The notes below the pieces were generated by a model. The model was not told where the DNA came from. It worked only from the letters and a program-made list of their open reading frames with translations, and did no database searches. Made by a program: the position numbers and the translations under genes. From the NCBI GenBank assembly GCA_025403435.1, contig CM046350.1:21088324-21152323 (forward strand): a stretch of DNA of 64,000 nucleotides, written 5' to 3'. Origin of the DNA: Artocarpus heterophyllus. Lineage: Eukaryota > Streptophyta > Magnoliopsida > Rosales > Moraceae. Shown in pieces: positions 1 to 9,448 of this stretch (the stretch's first letter is position 1; every line of letters starts with the position of its first letter).

Positions 1-750
1 AAATAAAACGTGAGCGAAAGGCTCAGTAGGACTATGTTTTATAAATAATTTAATGTAAAGAAACATATCATTGTTAGGAGTACTCAAAAGAAAACTTTAA
101 ATAAATAAATAAATAAATAGAAAATTTAAGTAGAACCGCCCTGACCTAGAACAGTCTACTCCCACAATCAAAAATACCATTTTTCTTTTACCTAGGCAAA
201 CCATGATATCACCACCGTAGTGGCCCAGTTGGGTTTCGGGACCTGCCCCCAAGGTCGATCGCTACACGACCCGATCTCTGATATGGCATCATGCCTATGT
301 GTTTATTATCATCATCATTCAAAACCCAATTACCGAGTGTTGTCAATTACATTTATTATGAAGTTTATTTTAAATCACGGTATATTAAAATATAACCGAT
401 AAATCTATTTTCAAACAGCGTTGAAAACATTTTAATAGAAATCCTTTTCAAAGCCAAATCATTTCAAAACCAGGCTACCAAAGAAATAGGATAGAAGTTT
501 TACCTCAATACTCGTGCCGGTGCCCCACACTGTAATCCCGGTCCGCTATACGTTAGCTCCGCGAAACCACGAACGATCCTAGATACAAACTAAGTCGATC
601 AATATCTAGTTCGAGACATTCTATGTTACTAAACCATTTCATGATGTCCTAGTGTGCCATTTATACCTTTAAAATCATTCTATAAGGTTGGGATTTAAAT
701 CAGGGTTCAAAACAGTGAAAACGGGTAAAAATCACAAAATTTTTCATGCC

Positions 751-905
751 TCGGTCGGCCTACCGGACGCCCTGCTTCGGCCTGCCGAACTGCACAGTTC
801 GGCCTGCCGGAAGCAAAGTTCGGTCGGTCGAACACTTCCCCAGGTTCGGCCTGTCGGTCGGAAGAACACCGGCCTGCCGATCCTCACTCCGGCCTGCCGA
901 ACTGG
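751..905. repeat. GC-rich tract of GTTCGGCCTGCCGAAC-type hairpins
   Basis: Several imperfect copies of a short self-complementary unit, TTCGGCCTGCCGAACTG and variants, are packed into about 155 bp inside an otherwise AT-rich LTR. Adjacent copies face each other across CACAG. The same unit recurs in an apparently unrelated LTR at 52838-52922. Confidence 0.8.
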
Positions 906-1376
906 GAAAATCCAGAAATCCCAACCACGGGTTTCTCGATCCCCAAAATTCAAATCTTGATTCTATCCTGTTTTTCTCAAATCCCAAGCATGAAAAACAA
1001 TCATAGTTGATAGAAAAACATACTAGAACATGTTTGGACTCATTTAAAGAAGATTTAAACTCGAAATCCTCAAAAATCCGAAAATGAGAAAATGAGGAGA
1101 AAAATGAAAAATCTTGAATTCAATCCATTTTTCTTCAATCTAAGCTTAGATTCTAGTTGTTCTAAGTTCATTTAACTCAAATCCACGGTTTTCTAAGCTC
1201 AAACAAACCTAGATTTCAAAAAAATGCACAAAATTGAAAATTTTGTAAAAAGTTTAGAAATCTCAAAACTAACCTCGAATCGAAGCTTCAATCCGCGTTC
1301 TCGGTTGCCAAATCATGTCCCCGAGCTTCCTCCTTGCTAACCCGAAGCTTGGATTCGAAATTGGGTTTAAAAATTT

Positions 1377-1438
1377 GAGAGAGATGAAGAGAGAGAGTGA
1401 GCTGCCGAGAGAGAAATAGAGAGAGAGAGAGAGAGAAA
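1377..1438. repeat. GA/CT-rich microsatellite
   Basis: Interrupted (GA)n runs on the plus strand, CT-rich on the minus strand. They lie just downstream of the TATTTA box in LTR orientation, where plant LTR leaders often have CT-rich tracts. Confidence 0.85.
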
Positions 1439-1759
1439 ATGTCACGGGAGGGAATGAGAGGAGAGAGAGAAAAAGGAAATAAATAGAGGAAATCGGTGGG
1501 CGGTTTTACTGTGCGAAAACCATGTGCCGCCCACGGTTTTGTAAAACGGAGTATTTTTAACATTTTACAAATTGTTGTATTTTAAAACTCAAAACATCAT
1601 TTTAAAACAATAAGAAATCATTTGAACGCATCAATTTAACAATACAATCAAAAATTCAAAATCCAACCAAATAATCTAATTAATGTTAAAACGTTAATTA
1701 TGGCACACTAATTCATCATTTACATTACATCAACATTAAATAAATTTCGGGGTGTTACA

Positions 1760-2495
1760 ATATTGTATTAAAAAAATGTGTCATAACATTAGAGAATGTC
1801 GTGCATAATTTACTTGTCGTATATGGCGACTTTTCAATACAAAAACCTAGATCACCAATAGACGGACATCAAGACACAAGTCCTCTTAGTTCCTCTTAGT
1901 TCATCTCGGAAAGAGTGCTGGAATATATATGTGTTAGACTGTTCATTGAAAATCTGCAAGAAACTCATATAAACAAGTAATATATTGATGTCTGAGTATA
2001 TTTTTTTTACGGAGATTGTCTTTAATTTGGATTAATTATAAAAATTGAGTTAGTTCTAAAATTATTTGAACGACCCATTACGAAAAAGATAAATAGCTAA
2101 AATTAAAATAAACAAGATAAGTTAGAGAGTATGAAAATATAGTATCTGAGAATTACCATTGCGCCTAAACCATTAACTTTTTTATTCATAGCAAACCAAA
2201 TTGATAGCCGAGCAACCTATCTAACATCTATAGGCCTCTCTCGATAGCATATAGGAATGCCCGAAAATACATTATCCATTGTATTCCTGTGAGGATAAAA
2301 ATACCAAAGGTTCATTAAGATCTAGGCCCTCTTTATTGGCTACACAGCTATGTGGTATATTCTTATCTTATATAACACATGTCATTCTATCCATGGCAAA
2401 CATAAAGGTCAGCTATTCAACAACTAAATGGTGATCAAGTATTTAAAGGCATTAGGATCAAAATAGAGCAATCAATTTAGTAAGACAACATGCAG
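1760..2495. other. Intergenic, no gene seen
   Basis: AT-rich sequence between the LTR end at 1759 and the first CACTA-type terminus near 2496. No domain-bearing frame, RNA gene or clear repeat was recognised. Confidence 0.6.
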
Positions 2496-2519
2496 CACAG
2501 TATTAGAAATTTGAGATTG

Positions 2520-2762
2520 TACTATTTTCATTTAACGACCTTTTTTAAAAACCATCGTGGTAAGGAGGGAAAAAACGCGGGGAGTTCACCTGAAAAGAAA
2601 AAAACCGTTGTAGTAGGATGAAGACTCTTTCACGATGGTTTTTATAGAAAACCGTCGTAGTAGGTTTAATTTTACACGATGATTTATGATTAAAATTGTA
2701 GTGTAAGATGGAACCTTCCACGACGGTTTTTCCTAAAAACTATCGTAAAAGTGCATTAAAAT
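2520..2762. repeat. Left subterminal repeats of the outer CACTA element
   Basis: Several copies of a motif like CACGACGGTTTTT with matching inverted copies, for example around 2545-2570, 2628-2660 and 2715-2750. Such subterminal repeats are the binding sites of the TNPA-type protein in characterised CACTA elements. Binding here is inferred. Confidence 0.75.
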
Positions 2763-3348
2763 CCTTATTCTACCTCGACAATCAGATACGAATCATGAAC
2801 CCAGTTCTCAAAAACACAATTAGAACCTCCCAAAACTGTAATCGTCGTTCCTCTCCGCTTCCATCCTCTTTAATCTCCTTCCTAATGTTAAGTGTTTAAT
2901 TAATCATGTATATTTTTAGGCTTTGATTTTGTCAATTACCTTTTTGGTTTGTAAATTTATAATTATGATTAGTTATTTAGATATGTTGGATATGATTAAT
3001 TTGTGGATTAATTAGTATTATTGATCAATGTTTATTATTTTGTGGATATGATTAATTATTTAGATATGATTGGTATGATTAATTTGTTGATTTTTTAGTA
3101 CAATTAGATATTTGGATATGATGGGTATGATTAATTTGTTTTATGGATATCATTTGTTATTTGGATATGATGGGTATGTGTAATTTATGGATATTTGAGA
3201 ATGATTAGCCATATTGAAATTGATAGTATGAATAATTTTTGAAATTTGTGAATTTATATGGTATGATTTATATACGGTAGGTTAATTAATTTGTGAGATT
3301 TTTTGTAATTGAATTGCATTATATATATTTTGGTTTAAGACTTGTGAA
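2763..3348. other. AT-rich 5' region of the outer CACTA element
   Basis: Between the subterminal repeats and the first transposase homology. The sequence is strongly AT-rich and repeats variants of TTTGGATATGATGGGTATGATTAA many times between about 2980 and 3190, giving a loose minisatellite character. No coding signal was seen. Confidence 0.5.
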
Positions 3349-3480
3349 ATGGACAGAAAATGAATATAGGATTTTTGATTGACTAGAGAATATGTGAATG
3401 GTATGAAAGAATTCTTGGATTTTGTCAAAACTCATGCCCAATGTGATAAAATTCGGTGTCCTTGTGTTTAATATCGAAAC
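3349..3480 (+). pseudogene. CACTA transposase N-terminal zinc-finger (Transpos_assoc) relic
   Basis: From an ATG at 3349 the translation resembles the N-terminal transposase-associated domain that opens plant TNP2 proteins. It has a start like MDRK, then NGMKEFLDFVKTHAQ after a frame change, then IRCPC near 3460. An in-frame TGA follows four codons after the start and a frame change lies a little further on, so it cannot be translated intact. It probably formed the first part of the transposase gene continued at 3730-5168. Confidence 0.6.
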
Positions 3481-3729
3481 CATATATATCATTCGATTCC
3501 AATTGTTAGAGGATAATTATTTCAAAATGGGATTGTAAATGGTTACCAAACGTGGCATTTTCATGACGAGTCTAAGTTCAATCCAACTTCATTAAATAAA
3601 AAAAGAGCCTATTGTGGAGGATAATATGGATGGTCATGACAGTATGGTTGACATGGTCAATGATTTGAAAGAACACTTTTTACACCGTCTAGACTTATTT
3701 GAGACAATAATGAATGATGCCGACACCCG

Positions 3730-4790
3730 TGTATAAGAGGTGTACCAATTTCACCAAAGTGTGCACTATAGTTGGATTATAGAATTTGAAAGCATCGGAT
3801 GAGTGGTGAAATTCTAGTATCACAAATCTTATTGAATTTCTACAAAGGCTTCTACTGGAGGGTAATAAGTTACCAACTAGTATTTATTAGGCTAAGAAGA
3901 GTTTGAGAACTTTAGAAATAGAGCATGAGAAAATTTATGCTTGTGAAAATGATTGTGTTCTTTATAGGAATGAGAGACTGAGAATTATTGCCTAGTTTGT
4001 AAAGAGTCAAAGTGAAAGAAATGAAAGGAGCCAAAAACGATAAGAAAGGAATGCCAACAAAGGTGTTATGTTGCATTCCACTGGTACCACATTTTAGGTG
4101 TTTATTTGGAAACACAGAGTATGCCAAGTATTTGATATGGTATTGTGACAAACAGGTCGATGATGGTATGCTTAAACATCTAACGGATTCATCACAATGG
4201 AAGAGTTTTGCAGCCGATCATTCTGACTTTAGAATGACTCTAAGAAATATACATTTCACTTTGTCGATGGATGGAATAAACCTACATGGTAACATGAATA
4301 ATAGACATAGCACTTGGTCCGTAATACTTGTCAACTATAATCTCTGTCCAAAAATGTGCATAAAATGAAAATTCTTAACGTTGTCTTTATTGTCTTTATT
4401 GATTCCAGGTCCTCACCAAGCGGGGAATGACATTGATGTGTACTTGGCACCATTAATTGACGACCTAAAAAACTTGTGGGAAAATGGAATCAAAGTTAGA
4501 GATACTTAGCAAGACGAGATGTTCACACTCCATGCAATATTGATATAGACAATTAATGACTTCCCCTTATATGGCAATTCATTCGGTTATTTGATCAAGA
4601 GTTCTATTGGTTGTCCTATTTGTATTAAGAAAATGTCTCATAAACGGTTGAAGAATGGTAACAAAACCATTTTTCTTGGTCATAGAAGATGGTCGCCAAG
4701 AGATCATTGTTACCATAAACAAAAGAAAGCCTTGATGGCAACATCAAAGAAAGAAACCCTCCTTAGCTTTTGACAGGAGAACAAATATTT
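3730..4790 (+). pseudogene. CACTA TNP2-type transposase core, degenerate
   Basis: Plus-strand frames carry in order the landmarks of the plant Tnp2 transposase domain. They are a LLLEGNKLPTS-like segment followed by EIEHEKIYACENDCVLYRNE (about 3855-3970), KVLCCIPLVPHFRCLFGNTE (about 4052-4115), the FTLSMDGINLHGNMNNRHST block (about 4255-4315), WSVILVNYNLCPKMCIK, GPHQAGNDIDVYLAPLIDDL (about 4410-4470) and GCPICIKKMSH with LGHRRW near 4600-4690. In the family this protein cuts and joins the CACTA ends. Several stops (for example near 3886 and 4510) and frame changes break it. Its continuation lies at 4930-5168, 15805-16344 and 19272-20160. Confidence 0.8.
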
Positions 4791-4929
4791 GAAATGTAAA
4801 AGATGTAAAAGTGGTACTTTGAAAGAGAAAACGAGGTAAGGATGAGCCACCAATAGATGGACCATGGAAAAAAAAGATCAATCTTTTTCGAGCTTCCATT
4901 ATTGAAAGTCACTTTTTGTTCATCATTGC

Positions 4930-5168
4930 TTGGATGTTATGCATATTGAGAAAAACATTTGTGAATCAATAGTTGACACGTTGCTTGACATTCCAAGCAA
5001 GACTAAAGATGGTGAAAGAGCATTGTTGGATCTTATAGAGATGGAGATTAGGACTAATTTATTTTTCAAGAAAAGAGGGAGCCATACTTGCTTACCTCTA
5101 CTGAAGCACATGTTATCAAGAAGGGCAAAGAGAATGCTTTGTGAATGGCTTGCTTCATTGAAAGTGAC
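4930..5168 (+). pseudogene. CACTA transposase, segment broken by the Tat retroelement
   Basis: The frame opens with MDVMHIEKNICESIVDTLLD, a hallmark of plant CACTA transposases just before the DUF4218 domain. It runs through KDGERALLDL to CEWLASLK, where the Tat element enters at 5169. The open frame continues into the LTR, so residues after 5168 are retroelement, not transposase. The same reading continues after the insertion at 15805. Confidence 0.85.
5164..5168. repeat. Target-site duplication GTGAC, left copy
   Basis: GTGAC directly precedes the left LTR. It is repeated perfectly at 15800-15804 directly after the right LTR, as expected for a 5-bp Gypsy integrase duplication. Confidence 0.95.
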
Positions 5169-5791
5169 TGTTGATGCTTACCGCTGTCCGGCGTCGGATC
5201 AACACCCAAGTGTGACTGAACACCTTCTGACCTCCTCTTAAGCTTGCCCCTGGTCAGGATTGAGTACCTGCGAGAGGGATGATTCGGAGAAATGGGGTTA
5301 GCCAATAGACAAGGGCTCTCCGATGCTCAAGGCAAGAACTGTTCGGCAGAGGTCGACAGCTGATTAAATGAGAAGAGGTCTCTCTCCATAAAACGTCATA
5401 AATGCATCCTATTTATAGGCCACTAGCTGGATCGGGTGCAAGATGGGTTTTGCCCATTACCCAGGTGTCACATCAAAGTGTATCAAGCAATAGGTGACAA
5501 GTGTCGCGTCCATAGTCCAATGGATTGGACTCTATCGGACGGCAGCACGCCTGCCTGGTGTTGGCCAACAAGGATGGGTAGTGACGTGTTATGATGAATA
5601 GCGTGGCCCGGCCCGAGCTAGAGTTCATCCCCTGAGGTGGCAACCTTCTTGGGGGCGTGCCCTCAGATCAGTGGATGGCTCCCTGGGAAGAAGCATAATT
5701 CTTCGGGTCGGGCGGTAGCCATTTCTGCCGAACTTATTTGCCGACCACCAAAGTTAATGTCCTCGGTGGGAGTGCCGAGCTACCCTCAACA
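5169..5791 (-). repeat. 3' LTR of the Tat element (left copy)
   Basis: It starts TGTTGATGCTTACC and ends CTACCCTCAACA on the plus strand, and is 623 bp, the same length as the right copy at 15177-15799. By eye the two differ at about 13 positions, all substitutions. On the minus strand it contains TATAAATA (complement of 5410-5417). Read-out from it would run leftwards, antisense to the transposase relic. Confidence 0.95.
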
Positions 5792-5806
5792 TTAGCCCCC
5801 CAATGC
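5792..5806 (-). other. Polypurine tract of the Tat element
   Basis: Plus strand TTAGCCCCCCAATGC, which is a GGGGGG-centred purine-rich stretch on the minus strand directly before the 3' LTR. This is the expected position and composition for the plus-strand DNA primer in reverse transcription. Confidence 0.8.
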
Positions 5807-5998
5807 ACCTGGTCGGTGTTCGACCGGGTGGACTATGCCGAGTGGGTGATGTCGGCTCAAAGGAAGAAGCGGGGTGAGGTGAAAAGACGCGCGGATCAGA
5901 CGGGGGACGCATGTCGCGTCGTAGCCGTCTGTGTGGCTGTCAGGCGTATTAATTGCGCCTTTTGGGTTTTCGCGCTCGAACTTCCCTCTTAAAGTGGC

Positions 5999-6006
5999 TA
6001 TAAATA
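5999..6006 (+). promoter_or_regulatory. TATA box of the antisense gene
   Basis: CTATAAATAGG on the plus strand with TATAAATA at 5999-6006, about 140 bp upstream of the ATG at 6146 and about 210 bp inside the element from the LTR. A start site near 6030 would give a short leader. It points opposite to gag-pol and is separate from the LTR promoter. Confidence 0.65.
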
Positions 6007-6145
6007 GGGCCCCTTCCCTCCGTAATTTGCACTTCATTTTCAGAAATTTACGAACGAAAAATTTTAGCTGCCGAGCTCAAGTACTAGCCGAGGATTATAT
6101 CAACCGAGCAACCAAGAACCCGAGCAGGTAATTCTCGAGTGAAAA

Positions 6146-6625
6146 ATGAGTGATTTGTCCGACTCGCAAAACGTAGAGGCTTCATGGTCGGAAAGCAGCG
6201 GGGAGAGCAGTAGCTCTTCTTCGACTCAATCTGACGCCGAGGTGGCGTCCCATAGACGGGAAGGGGCCAGGCGGCTGGAGCAGATCCTAAGGGTCGATTC
6301 CCAGACCGTGCCCGAGCAAGAATTTTTAGATTTGCTGGGAGGGCACAAACTTATCAGGCCGTCCAGGGAGCAAGACCCTTACACTGGGGCGGCAACAGCG
6401 GGCCATTCCCAAGTTTTTCCAAGGGAGAGGACCGAGTTTCAAACCCAGGAGGACGCTCCGAGCACCTCTGGTCGGAATGCCGAGGCCCCCGTCCAAGTTG
6501 CAGGCGTGATTACGGTTGATGCCTCCGATGAGGAGCATGCGGCCGAGGAGGCAGGGGCAGAACAGCCGAAGATAGAGCAGGAGGCCAGGCCACCCGCGTA
6601 CGGGGCGTCACAGCATATCAAATAA
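6146..6625 (+). CDS. Antisense gene of the Tat element, first segment (acidic, Ser-rich)
   Basis: It begins at the ATG at 6146 downstream of the TATA box and encodes a 159-residue low-complexity start: a Ser-rich acidic opening (SESSGESSSSSSTQSD), then an Ala/Glu-rich tail. The frame stops at 6623-6625. The downstream frame (6640 onward), which carries the conserved domain, is open well upstream of this stop in another phase. A single-base shift between about 6600 and 6640 is the simplest explanation. A consensus intron there would be only about 50 bp, which is short for a plant. Function is unknown. Antisense genes of this type are known in Tat-lineage elements. Confidence 0.6.
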   Translation: MSDLSDSQNVEASWSESSGESSSSSSTQSDAEVASHRREGARRLEQILRVDSQTVPEQEFLDLLGGHKLIRPSREQDPYTGAATAGHSQVFPRERTEFQTQEDAPSTSGRNAEAPVQVAGVITVDASDEEHAAEEAGAEQPKIEQEARPPAYGASQHIK

Positions 6626-6639
6626 GCCGTCCTGGGCAA

Positions 6640-7555
6640 ACCTCAGCGGCAGGATATACGAGCGCGATTACAGAGTCGCGGTTAGGGACATTGCGCGCCG
6701 AATTTGGTATTTCGGCCGATGTGGATCTCGTCGTTCCCGGCGAGGGAGATTCACCTTTAGAGGCGCCGGAGGGGTTTATCACCCTTTACGCCGAGTTCTT
6801 CAAGGCCGGGCTGCGTCTGCCACTGCACCGTTTCCTCCGCCGGGCGCTTAATGACTTTAATGTGTGCCTGGCACAATTAAACCCGAACAGCTACAGGTCG
6901 CTGATCGGGATGTATATTTTGTGGAAGTACCACCGGAGTACTGAGATGCCGCTGGAGGCCTTCAAGCAAGTATTCAAGATGAAGAAGCTTCCTCGGCAGT
7001 CCGGTTGGTACTACTTCACCGGCTTCAGAAAGGACTTCATTCTGGGCAACCCCGACTCGGACAAGCTATGGAAGTACGAATGGTTTTACGTCGGGGGAAA
7101 CTTTTTAGCCCGAGCCGGTGAAGTTGTCCCCGAGGATGAACAAGTGCCGGGGTCATTCGAGATGGGGCACGTCTGGATTAAGCGCCCTTGGGCACCGAGC
7201 CATGTGATAGAGGCCGTGGACGAGCTGTTCGAGAAGCCTGAGTCGTCTAGACAACAGTCCTTTCTTCTGAGAAAGGACACCTTGTCCAGATACGGTTGGT
7301 TCGGGGCATCTAGCAGTCTTCCCCGAGCTAGGCGTTCTGCCCGGGAAACCGGGCAGGTTACTGTTGCCCATATGGGTGATGCAGATCTTCCAGGGCCAAG
7401 CACTTCCCGGTCCGGGTGGCCGACGAGGGAGCCTTCATTGTCCAGTACTGAGGACTCGTCCAGTGGCTCCCTCGGTGCGGGGCCACCTGTAGCCGACGAG
7501 AACCTCGAGGGCGTGATTAGGCTCCTGTACCCGTCGGGCCAACTCCGGATCGGAG
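6640..7555 (+). CDS. Antisense gene of the Tat element: Transposase_28-type domain
   Basis: The frame leads from TSAAGYTSAITESRLGTL into LRAEFGISADVDLVVPGEGD, then ITLYAEFFKAGLRLPLHRFL and the SGWYYFTGFRKDF block. This is the family called putative gypsy-type transposon protein (Transposase_28), found antisense in Tat-lineage elements. Its biochemical role is unknown, and despite the name it shows no transposase catalytic motif I can recognise. The second half is a low-complexity Ser/Pro-rich linker. The open frame continues to 7638 and would encode a hydrophobic tail (FIVAVLFYFVLCLTWVFF). That tail lies in a likely intron (7556-7632) and is probably not a membrane segment. Confidence 0.75.
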
Positions 7556-7632
7556 GTCAGCCCAGAACTTTATTTATAGTCGCCGTCCTCTTTTATTTCG
7601 TCCTTTGCTTAACTTGGGTTTTCTTTGTACAG
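7556..7632 (+). other. Probable intron in the antisense gene
   Basis: The donor GGAG/GTCAG and the T-rich stretch ending TTTCTTTGTACAG/AA fit plant splice sites, and the interval is T-rich compared with both flanks. Joining at these sites does not keep phase with the open frame that follows, so a one-base indel or a different junction must also be assumed. Confidence 0.5.
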
Positions 7633-8005
7633 AAATGACCGCACCGAGCCCCGCTCTGGTAGGCTTACCCAGATGACAACACAGAGGAAGGGCAAGGGCA
7701 AGGCCGCCGAGGCCAGCAAAAAGCGTAAGCGGACGCCAGCACCCGAGCCCCCGACACGTACCGGGCAGACCTCCACATCAGTCCAAGCTCCACCGCCACT
7801 GCCAATAAGGACCTCCTCAGAGGTCGGCCGAGTAGACGAGGCATCCAGAGGTTCTTCCGAGAACCAACAAAGAAGGCGCCTGAACTACCGCAGGATGCTC
7901 CTTGAACGCATCGGGGACGTGGCTCCCTCGAATGACTTCTTTATGGAGATTCGGGGTGAGGACTTCCCCGATTTGTGCAACCTGGCACTCCGAACGGCAG
8001 CCTCA
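7633..8005 (+). CDS. Antisense gene of the Tat element, third segment (basic)
   Basis: The frame is basic at first (QRKGKGKAAEASKKRKR, about 7678-7730), a possible nuclear localisation signal. It then has a Pro-rich stretch and a conserved-looking end, RRRLNYRRMLLERIGDV...DFFMEIRGEDFPDLCNLALRT. It ends at a strong splice donor, TCA/GTAAGTAT, at 8006. The reading joins the following segment in phase across the intron. Its junction with the preceding segment is one base out of phase. Confidence 0.6.
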
Positions 8006-8084
8006 GTAAGTATCCAAGTCGACTAATGGTTGCAGGGACTTTCTATAATGTTGCCGAGAACTTATCCCTTGGTACTTTTCACAG
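8006..8084 (+). other. Intron in the antisense gene
   Basis: 79 bp with donor GTAAGTAT, a T-rich 3' end and acceptor TTTTCACAG. Joining 8005 to 8085 keeps the reading frame and removes the in-frame TAA at 8024-8026. This is the best-supported intron in the window. Confidence 0.8.
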
Positions 8085-8687
8085 CTGAGCGCCGTTGTGC
8101 ACATGGCGCACTCCATCGGGGTGAGGGAGATCCACAAGGAGCAAGAAAGGCACAAGAAGACCCTCCTCCTGAAGTTGGACTCCGACAGAGAGCTCAAAGA
8201 CACGAAGGATGAGTTAGGTCGGGCCAAGGAGGAGGCTCAGAAGGCAAAGTCCGAGGCCGAGGACATGTTGAGGCGGCTAAAGGAGGCAGAGGATAAGGCT
8301 GCTCGGCAGGAGGAGAAAGCCGCTCTGCTAGAGGCAAGACTAGCAACTCTACAAGCCGAGCATCACCGATTCGTGGCCGGGCTTCCGGATCGGCTGGCCG
8401 CTGCGGTCGAGGAGTTCAAGACGTCCCCCGAGTACACCAATCTCTACTTCGATGGAATGGTGGATCTCCGCGACCATCTGATAGAGAAGCATCCCGAGGC
8501 CGCTGCATTCGACTGGTCGGTTATTGCCGAGCCGGACCAGGGTGAGGCTGAGCAACAACGGGATGTTGAGGAGGTCATCGTTGTAGACGGTGACGACGGC
8601 GGGGATGTGCAAGCTGCCGAGGGCGGTCAAGACGACAGCGCGGCTGGGGACGAGACTCAAGCTGGTGATGAGACTCGGGCCGATTGA
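8085..8687 (+). CDS. Antisense gene of the Tat element, last segment (coiled coil)
   Basis: After the intron the frame encodes about 200 residues. A long charged helix rich in Glu, Lys and Ala with heptad spacing runs from about 8170 to 8360 (KEEAQKAKSEAEDMLRRLKE and on). It is followed by LPDRLAAAVEEF...YFDGMVDLRDHLIEKHPE and an acidic tail ending at TGA 8685-8687. The helix predicts coiled-coil self-association. An AATAAA signal follows at 8750. The whole gene would encode roughly 750 residues if its frame breaks were absent. A structural or silencing-related role has been suggested for such genes, but nothing here proves one. Confidence 0.7.
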   Translation: MSAVVHMAHSIGVREIHKEQERHKKTLLLKLDSDRELKDTKDELGRAKEEAQKAKSEAEDMLRRLKEAEDKAARQEEKAALLEARLATLQAEHHRFVAGLPDRLAAAVEEFKTSPEYTNLYFDGMVDLRDHLIEKHPEAAAFDWSVIAEPDQGEAEQQRDVEEVIVVDGDDGGDVQAAEGGQDDSAAGDETQAGDETRAD

Positions 8688-8749
8688 TCCTCTGTTTCCT
8701 GCTTTTTGTGATTGGGCTTGGGAGGTGCCCGACTTTCTTGTACCTCCTT

Positions 8750-8755
8750 AATAAA
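8750..8755 (+). terminator. Poly(A) signal AATAAA of the antisense gene
   Basis: AATAAA 63 bp after the stop at 8687, in a T-rich setting that fits a plant 3' end. It supports an independent plus-strand transcription unit running from 5999 to about 8780. Confidence 0.6.
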
Positions 8756-9448
8756 GAAATTTAAACGATTTATATTTTCCCGTTTTGTATCCACTTTAGC
8801 TTACGTGTAGTAGTTTTTTTTTTACATCCCACGTAACATTTAAGGTTAGATACTTCTCGGGTAGATTCCCAGGCTGGGGGACAATTGATCGAGCAGAGGT
8901 GAATGGTTCGATTGTTTTCGGTAAATTCCAGTACCTCTGTCAGTTGATCCGAGGACTTCAGTTCTCGGTCGTTCCGAGTAGTTATCCACTTCTGCTTAGT
9001 TATCCAAGCAAGTTTAGGTTTCTGGTCTCGGTCGGGCAGGATGTAAACGGCGTACAGCTGCCCTTACCCTGTCGCCCCCCGTAGACTTGTGGAAGTTTCA
9101 AAGAAACTTTACAAGTATAGGACTGATCGGGCACATAAATGTGCCGAGCAACTTAAGGGTGTCTGCATGACAGACATGATACGTATATTGACTAGCCCCC
9201 CTGTCCAGTTTGACGAGGATGACGCCCTTGGCTGGGAGTCAACATCCTGTCTTCCGAGCTGGGGTTCCGGCGTCTTGGCCTAACACTTCCCTTAAAAACA
9301 TTGCTCAGGCGGAATGAGATTAGGGAAGTTGTGTTCCATGAATGTAATATTTACATTGACTTTTCCAGTCCTGCTCAGCAGGTCTAGTTACAAAAGAACT
9401 GTGGCCAGAGGTCAAAAAAGGAATCTGGCTCTGATTTCCTGTTCTTTT
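8756..9448. other. Spacer between the convergent antisense gene and pol
   Basis: About 690 bp between the 3' ends of two convergent genes. No conserved domain was recognised. Small open frames (8899-9084, 9089-9283) look like chance. A short palindrome, TCCTGCTCAGCAGG, occurs near 9370. Confidence 0.5.

Larger units (their letters stand above)
1..1759 (-). mobile_element. Partial LTR of a minus-strand LTR retrotransposon
   Basis: The stretch ends on the plus strand in GGGGTGTTACA at 1749-1759. Read on the minus strand this is TGTAACACCCC, a very common first sequence of plant Gypsy LTRs. On the minus strand an AT-rich U3-like part is followed by a TATTTA box, a long CT-rich tract and a GC-rich hairpin tract, a layout typical of chromovirus LTRs. 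The other end lies left of the window, so neither the paired LTR nor a TSD can be checked. No reliable coding region is present. The 60-90-residue open frames here lie over low-complexity and hairpin sequence. Assignment to the Del/Tekay group is a guess from the terminus alone. Confidence 0.55.

Noticed and set aside
1288..1563. 91-codon minus-strand frame
   Set aside because: It crosses the CT-rich microsatellite in an LTR leader and has low-complexity Ser/Leu composition.
5738..6131. Open frames crossing the LTR/internal junction on both strands
   Set aside because: They span the LTR boundary and the TATA box of the antisense gene and encode no recognisable protein.
7556..7638. Hydrophobic tail (FIVAVLFYFVLCLTWVFF) as a membrane anchor on the antisense protein
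   Set aside because: It lies in a T-rich interval with good splice sites at both ends, so it is more likely translated intron.
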